Shown piece after piece: positions 60,291-64,000 of a stretch of DNA of 64,000 nt (positions are counted from its first letter, which is position 1; each line of letters starts with the position of its first letter). The notes beneath the pieces are model-generated. The model was not told the DNA's origin, did not search any database, and was given only the letters and a program-made list of their open reading frames with translations. The DNA is from Planomonospora sp. ID67723 (GTDB lineage Bacteria > Actinomycetota > Actinomycetes > Streptosporangiales > Streptosporangiaceae): assembly GCF_015711605.1 (NCBI RefSeq), contig NZ_JABTEZ010000005.1, forward strand, positions 372,001-436,000, given 5' to 3'. A program made the translations under genes and the position numbers.

Positions 60291-60671
60291 TTATGTCGTT
60301 ATGAGCTGGCCGGAGAGCGACTGGAGCCGGTGGCGGGCAAGGGCCAGATTAGAGCGTTCTAGGTCGAGACGGACATATATCACTAATGGTCCATCGAATA
60401 TCGTCTCCAGTGGTCTCAGTAAATGATGGCCGCTGTCCGTCGTCACGATCATGTCGTTGATCCGGACCGCTCCGGTGGGAGAGGCCGCGGCGAGCCCGTC
60501 CAGCGTCGCCCGGAGCGTCTCGCTCAGTCCCGCGGCCGATTTCTCCACGTCGACGTGGCGGCTGCCACCGCCGACCCCCACCGCCATCCCGCTGGTCTGG
60601 TCGATCAGGATCGCGTCCAGCGCACCGGGTATCGCCATCACTTCGGTGAGGCACTCTTCGATGCCGAGCAC
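60291..60671 (-). CDS. Roadblock/LC7-like small protein (first gene of operon)
   Basis: A 126-residue protein with the order IEECLTEVMAIPGALDAILIDQTSGMAVG, a helix (LSETLRATLDGLAA), and strands with GHHLLRPLETIFDGPLVIYVRLDLERSNLALARHRLQSL-like text. It is a paralogue of the protein encoded at 58567-58938. The GTG start at 60671 follows GAGGGAGACAGA. It opens a four-gene unit (roadblock-like, DUF4388-like, roadblock/LC7, roadblock-like) on the minus strand. Confidence 0.8.
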   Translation of the reverse strand: MLGIEECLTEVMAIPGALDAILIDQTSGMAVGVGGGSRHVDVEKSAAGLSETLRATLDGLAAASPTGAVRINDMIVTTDSGHHLLRPLETIFDGPLVIYVRLDLERSNLALARHRLQSLSGQLITT

Positions 60672-60824
60672 TCTGTCTCCCTCGCCGACGGCTGCTGAAA
60701 ACGTCGTCTGGCCAGAGTAGAGATATATGGAAGCGCGCTAAGTGCCCGGATTAGAAGTGAGTTGTCCGGAGATATAGGATTTAACTACTGGGTAGAAGGA
60801 TGTGCACCCCGAGTGGGATGACAC

Positions 60825-62039
60825 CTACAGAACCTCGGAGATCAACGCCTTTTCGTCCGGCTTGAAAACAAGAATGTTCTTCACGTAGGACTGCACGGCG
60901 GCCGGCAGTCCGACGTCGTTGCCCGCCTCCTGGGACATGAACCAGCGGTGGTCGAGCACCTCGTGGAAGAGCTGGGCCGGCTCCAGCTTGCGCCGCAGCT
61001 CCTGCGGGACGGCCTCGATCGTCGGCTGGAACACCTCGGCCAGCCAGCGGTGGGCCACGATCGCCTCGTCCTCGTGGCGCAGGCCGTACGAGACCTTGAA
61101 GGAGTCGAGGTCGTTGAGGAGCCGCCGGGCCTGGTTCTCCTCCACGTCCAGGCCGGTGAGACGGAGCAGCCTGCGCTGGTGGTGGCCGGCGTCGACGACC
61201 TTGGGGCGGACGATCAGCCGGCCGGTGCCGGCCTTGCGGCGGACCATCATCTCGGCGACGTCGAAGCCGAGCCGGTTGAGCCGCCGGATGCGCTTGTCGA
61301 TCATGTGCCAGTCGACCTCTTCGATGATCTCCTCGGAGGTGAGCTCGCCCCAGAGCCGGTGGTAGCGCTCGCAGATCGAGCCGGCGATCTCCTCGGGATC
61401 GAGAGAGGGGTGCAGCAGGCCGCCGGCCTCCAGGTCGAGCATCTCGCCGTAGATGTTGGTGTGCGCGACGTCGATGTCGTGCAGCCGCTGGCCCTCGCTG
61501 ATCATCGGGTGGAGCTCGCCGGTCTCGGCGTCGACCAGGTAGGCGGCGAAGGAGCCGGCGTCCCTGCGGAACAGGATGTTCGACAGCGAGCAGTCGCCCC
61601 AGTAGAAGCCGGTCAGATGGAGCCGGACGAGCAGGACGGCCAGCGCGTCGAGGAACCGGTTGAGCGTGTCGGGCCGGATCGTCCCCGACATCACCGCCCG
61701 GTAGGGGAGGGAGAACTGCAGGTGCTGCGTGATCAGAGCCGAGTCCAGCGGCTCGCCGTCGGCGTCGGTCCGCCCGGTGACCACCGCCACCGGCTCCACC
61801 GCGGGAGTGTCCAGCCGGTGCAGGTCCCACAGCAGGCGGTACTCCCGCTTGGCGAAGTGCTCGCTGATCTCCTTGATCGCGTAAACCTTGCCGGAGAGCC
61901 GCGCGAAGCGGACCACGTGCCGGGAGATGCCTCTCGGAAGCGAGACCAGGTGGTGCTCCGGCCACCGCTCCAGCGGCACGTCCCAGGGCAGGCGGAGCAG
62001 GTCCGGGTCGCTGGGAGCGCCGGTGAGCTGCAGGGGCAT
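60825..62039 (-). CDS. DUF4032 domain-containing kinase-fold protein
   Basis: A 404-residue protein. The N-terminal part (about 1-220) follows a protein-kinase-like pattern: KVYAIKEISEHFAKREYRLL with a Lys in the ATP-binding place, and GDCSLSNILFRRDAG then YLVDAETGELHP as degenerate catalytic and metal loops. The C-terminal DUF4032 part (about 230-404) contains GTGRLIVRPKVVDAGHHQRRL. The function is unknown; a lipopolysaccharide-kinase-like fold was proposed for the family. It starts four bases after the stop of the class II aldolase gene, so the two are one transcription unit. Confidence 0.85.
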   Translation of the reverse strand: MPLQLTGAPSDPDLLRLPWDVPLERWPEHHLVSLPRGISRHVVRFARLSGKVYAIKEISEHFAKREYRLLWDLHRLDTPAVEPVAVVTGRTDADGEPLDSALITQHLQFSLPYRAVMSGTIRPDTLNRFLDALAVLLVRLHLTGFYWGDCSLSNILFRRDAGSFAAYLVDAETGELHPMISEGQRLHDIDVAHTNIYGEMLDLEAGGLLHPSLDPEEIAGSICERYHRLWGELTSEEIIEEVDWHMIDKRIRRLNRLGFDVAEMMVRRKAGTGRLIVRPKVVDAGHHQRRLLRLTGLDVEENQARRLLNDLDSFKVSYGLRHEDEAIVAHRWLAEVFQPTIEAVPQELRRKLEPAQLFHEVLDHRWFMSQEAGNDVGLPAAVQSYVKNILVFKPDEKALISEVL

Positions 62040-62043
62040 GAAG

Positions 62044-62691
62044 TCAGTCCTCGCGGGTCGGGAAGGTGGGAGGCTGGAGGGCGCGCTGGACCACGGCGGC
62101 GAGCTGCTCCTCGGTGAGCACCCGGGGCTCGCCGACGGCCTTGGCCCGCACGTAGACCTCGCAGAGCCACTCCAGCAGCCGGGTGGCCTCGAACGCCTTG
62201 TCCAGGTCGTCGCCGATCGTGACCCCGCCGTGGTTGGCCAGCAGCGCGGCCTGCCTGCCGGCGAGCGCGGCCCGCACGTTGTCGGCGAGCTCGGGGGTGC
62301 CGTAGGTGGCGTAGTCGGCGACCTGGACGGTCCCGCCGAGCAGCAGCGCGTTGTAGTGGATGGGCGGCAGCTCGGTCATCGTGGTGGCGACGACGGTGCC
62401 GAAGACGGAGTGGGTGTGCACGACCGCCCGCGCGCCGGTGCTCGCGTAGACCGCCAGATGCATCGGGGTCTCGGAGGACGGCTGCAGCCCGCTCTCGACC
62501 AGGTGGCCCTCGACGTCGAGCACCGGGCAGGCGCCGGGCTCCAGCCGGTCGAGGGGCACCCCGCCGGGGGTCACCGCGACCAGGTCGCCGGCCCGGATGC
62601 TCAGGTTTCCGGCGGTCCCGACGACGAGGCCGGTCTCGGCGGCCCGGCGGCCGTATTCACAGAGCAGGCGACGCTGCTCGGCCAGCAACAT
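62044..62691 (-). CDS. Class II aldolase/adducin-family protein (fuculose-phosphate aldolase-like)
   Basis: A 215-residue enzyme of the size of L-fuculose-1-phosphate aldolase. GTAGNLSIRAGDLVAVTPGGVP (residues 25-46) is the phosphate-binding region, the metal site is VHTHSVFG near residue 92 and NHGGVTIGDD near residue 155, and SSETPMHL near residue 74 carries the catalytic Glu. A class II sugar-phosphate aldol reaction is likely. The gene is transcribed divergently from ngcE, and the palindrome GGTCTAGACC lies 50 bases upstream, so DasR control is possible. Confidence 0.87.
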   Translation of the reverse strand: MLLAEQRRLLCEYGRRAAETGLVVGTAGNLSIRAGDLVAVTPGGVPLDRLEPGACPVLDVEGHLVESGLQPSSETPMHLAVYASTGARAVVHTHSVFGTVVATTMTELPPIHYNALLLGGTVQVADYATYGTPELADNVRAALAGRQAALLANHGGVTIGDDLDKAFEATRLLEWLCEVYVRAKAVGEPRVLTEEQLAAVVQRALQPPTFPTRED

Positions 62692-62740
62692 GCTGCTAAA
62701 AGTAGGGGATTGTGATATTTAGGAGCAAATATCTGCGACT

Positions 62741-62750
62741 GGTCTAGACC
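62741..62750. promoter_or_regulatory. dre-like (DasR) operator GGTCTAGACC, aldolase-proximal
   Basis: A perfect palindrome within ACTGGTCTAGACCGGG, which matches the DasR-responsive element consensus (ACTGGTCTAGACCACT type) except at its right edge. DasR is the GntR-family regulator of aminosugar and chitin metabolism in actinomycetes. Confidence 0.7.
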
Positions 62751-62915
62751 GGGCTGGGCTCCCCGTCGGCCGAAGGTGCCGAGCCCGGGGTGGGACCGGA
62801 GACATCCCGTCGCTGATCAGGTGCGAAGTATGGGGTACCGTATGCCGATCTCCATGGAGTCATCCCTTGTGGTTGGCGGATTTCTACCGGAAATGTCGCG
62901 AGGACATCACGGCTC

Positions 62916-62925
62916 GGTCTAGACC
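62916..62925. promoter_or_regulatory. dre-like (DasR) operator GGTCTAGACC, ngcE-proximal
   Basis: The same 10-base core, flanked TC and GG, ends 12 bases before the candidate -35 hexamer TTGACG of the ngcE gene, an expected place for a repressor or activator site. Confidence 0.7.
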
Positions 62926-62937
62926 GGATATGGGCTC

Positions 62938-62967
62938 TTGACGCTGGGCTCTCGCGGTCCGTACGTT
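62938..62967 (+). promoter_or_regulatory. Candidate ngcE promoter
   Basis: TTGACG (62938-62943) and TACGTT (62962-62967) are spaced by 18 bases. The -10 overlaps the next palindrome. The predicted start lies about 45-50 bases before the ATG. Confidence 0.5.
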
Positions 62968-62978
62968 CGATCGAACGT
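62963..62978. promoter_or_regulatory. 16-bp palindrome ACGTTCGATCGAACGT
   Basis: A perfect eight-base inverted repeat covering the -10/+1 region of the candidate ngcE promoter; a probable binding site of a second regulator. Confidence 0.6.
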
Positions 62979-62995
62979 TTAGGAAACTTTCCTAA
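62979..62995. promoter_or_regulatory. Palindrome TTAGGAAA-C-TTTCCTAA
   Basis: Perfect eight-base arms with a one-base centre, between the promoter and the ribosome binding site of ngcE. Similar AGGAAA/TTTCCT sites are associated with ROK-family sugar repressors in actinobacteria; this assignment is inference. Confidence 0.6.
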
Positions 62996-63020
62996 TTGAT
63001 CCCCCGCCCAGGAGGGTTGC

Positions 63021-64000
63021 ATGTCCAACTCGGCCGGTACGCCCGGAGAGATCACCCGGCGGCAGATGCTTCGCCGGATCGGCCTGACCGCCCTCGTCGC
63101 CGGTCCAGGTGCCGGGCTGCTCAGCGCCTGCGCCACCGGCGGCTCTCCCGCCGCCACCAGCTCCGCGGCGCCCTCCGCGGCCGCCGCCACCTCGGCCGCC
63201 AACCCCTTCGGCGTCGCGGCCGGCGCCCCCCTCGAGGTCGTCATCTTCAAGGGCGGCCTGGGTGACAGCTACGCCACCGAGGTGCACGAGCCGCTGTACA
63301 AGAAGGCCTTCCCCAAGGCCGAGATCAAGCACGTCGCCACCCAGCAGATCGCGCAGACCCTGCAGCCCCGGTTCGCCGGCGGCGACGTCCCGGACATGAT
63401 CGCCAACTCCGGCACCGACCTGATGGACAACGCGGCCCTGCAGCAGGAGGGCCAGCTCCTGGAGCTGACCGAGCTGTGGGACGCCCCCTCGATCGACGAC
63501 CCGAGCAAGAAGGTGCGCGACATGGTCGCGCCGGGCACCGTCGAGTCGGGCCTCATCACCGGCAAGCCGTACGTGATGAACTACGTCTTCTCCGCCTACG
63601 GCCTCTGGTACGACGCCGCGCTCTTCGAGAAGGAGGGCTGGGCCCCGCCGAAGACCATGGAGGAGTTCAAGACCCTCTGCGAGGCGATCAAGGCCAAGGG
63701 CATCACCCCGTTCGCGTTCGCGGGCAAGAACGCCTCCTACTACGCCTACTGGATGATCCTCATCTCCGCCGCGAAGATCGAGGGCAACCAGCTCCTGCTC
63801 GACATCGACAACCTCGTCGACGGCGCCTGGACCCGCGACTCGGTCAAGCAGTCCGCCGCCGCCTGGGCCGAGATCGGCAAGTACATGGACAAGTCCTTCG
63901 AGGGCCTGATCCACACTGAGGTGCAGACCCGGCAGAACCAGGGCAAGGTCGCCCTCTACCCGTCGGGCTCCTGGCTGGAGAACGAGCAGAAGAGCCAGAC
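63021..64000 (+). CDS. ngcE: N-acetylglucosamine/diacetylchitobiose ABC transporter substrate-binding lipoprotein (3' end outside window)
   Basis: The visible 326 residues start at an ATG preceded by CAGGAGG. ITRRQMLRRIGLTALV is a twin-arginine signal and LLSAC at about residue 33-37 a lipobox, so the protein is a Tat-exported lipoprotein. The mature part opens NPFGVAAGAPLEVVIFKGGLGDSYA, matching the NgcE family (binding component of the GlcNAc and chitobiose importer NgcEFG). GNPP-like GGDVPDMIANSG and KKVRDMVAPGTVESG also fit. Two dre sites upstream agree with DasR control of aminosugar uptake. The permease genes ngcF and ngcG are expected just beyond the window. Confidence 0.88.
   Translation, partial: MSNSAGTPGEITRRQMLRRIGLTALVAGPGAGLLSACATGGSPAATSSAAPSAAAATSAANPFGVAAGAPLEVVIFKGGLGDSYATEVHEPLYKKAFPKAEIKHVATQQIAQTLQPRFAGGDVPDMIANSGTDLMDNAALQQEGQLLELTELWDAPSIDDPSKKVRDMVAPGTVESGLITGKPYVMNYVFSAYGLWYDAALFEKEGWAPPKTMEEFKTLCEAIKAKGITPFAFAGKNASYYAYWMILISAAKIEGNQLLLDIDNLVDGAWTRDSVKQSAAAWAEIGKYMDKSFEGLIHTEVQTRQNQGKVALYPSGSWLENEQKSQ

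Noticed and set aside
62744-63250. 168-codon open frame on the minus strand over the ngcE promoter and start
   Set aside because: It overlaps four palindromic operators and the coding start of ngcE on the other strand and shows no family.

Overview
The window is high-GC actinobacterial DNA, most likely from a filamentous actinomycete; Streptosporangiales is my guess from overall impression. Supporting genes include a mycothiol-dependent maleylpyruvate-isomerase-family enzyme, a DUF3073 protein, a SARP-type regulator, SecA2, many TetR and VOC proteins, a Tat-type lipoprotein and a dre (DasR-type) operator. It is an ordinary chromosomal region containing one compact biosynthetic locus. No insertion sequence, phage or CRISPR array was seen.

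Layout. 1-16 kb: the end of a phosphoribulokinase-like gene, a tandem universal stress protein, an FMN-dependent LLM oxidoreductase, an anti-sigma-type ATPase behind a CebR-like operator, an ABC-2 exporter pair, an aldo/keto reductase, a secreted cell-wall amidase, VOC proteins and a PH-like/hydrolase fusion with its divergent regulator. 16-25 kb: an XRE regulator, a frameshifted aminoglycoside-phosphotransferase-like gene, secA2, and a PucR regulator divergent from a class II aldolase gene that is preceded by a lactate-monooxygenase-like remnant. 23.3-35.4 kb: a SARP/NB-ARC regulator facing a three-gene NRPS operon with 4-bp overlaps. 35.6-44 kb: a histidine kinase, an M20 peptidase, EamA and DMT transporters, and an FAD monooxygenase/TetR pair with three operators. 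44-50 kb: three acyl-CoA dehydrogenase genes, an SDR and two TetR regulators. 50-58.5 kb: a NERD protein, a MoxR/VWA pair, tRNA-Lys(CTT), a chemoreceptor, DUF3073, an ArsR pair, DUF4253 and a hydrolase. 58.5-64 kb: a roadblock-type operon without a GTPase, an aldolase/DUF4032 pair, and the start of ngcE.

Most interesting system. The NRPS operon encodes C-A-T, then C-A-T-TE fused to a complete MFS transporter, then a SyrP/TauD-like Fe(II)/2-oxoglutarate hydroxylase. By-eye specificity codes suggest Asn (or Asp) and then Ser. The TE has the motif GHCGVG, with Cys in place of the usual Ser. Cys-type TEs are known from four-membered-ring formation (obafluorin beta-lactone, sulfazecin beta-lactam). 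A short, possibly acylated and hydroxylated dipeptide released as a strained ring or ester, and exported by the enzyme that makes it, is an attractive but unproven model.

Regulation is unusually readable here. There are matching TetR operators at 44189 and 50045, three ACTAC-N4-GTAGT sites at 42682-42733, a CebR-like site at 3685, dre-like sites at 62741 and 62916 beside ngcE, and a leader-peptide/anti-SD arrangement in front of the EamA gene.
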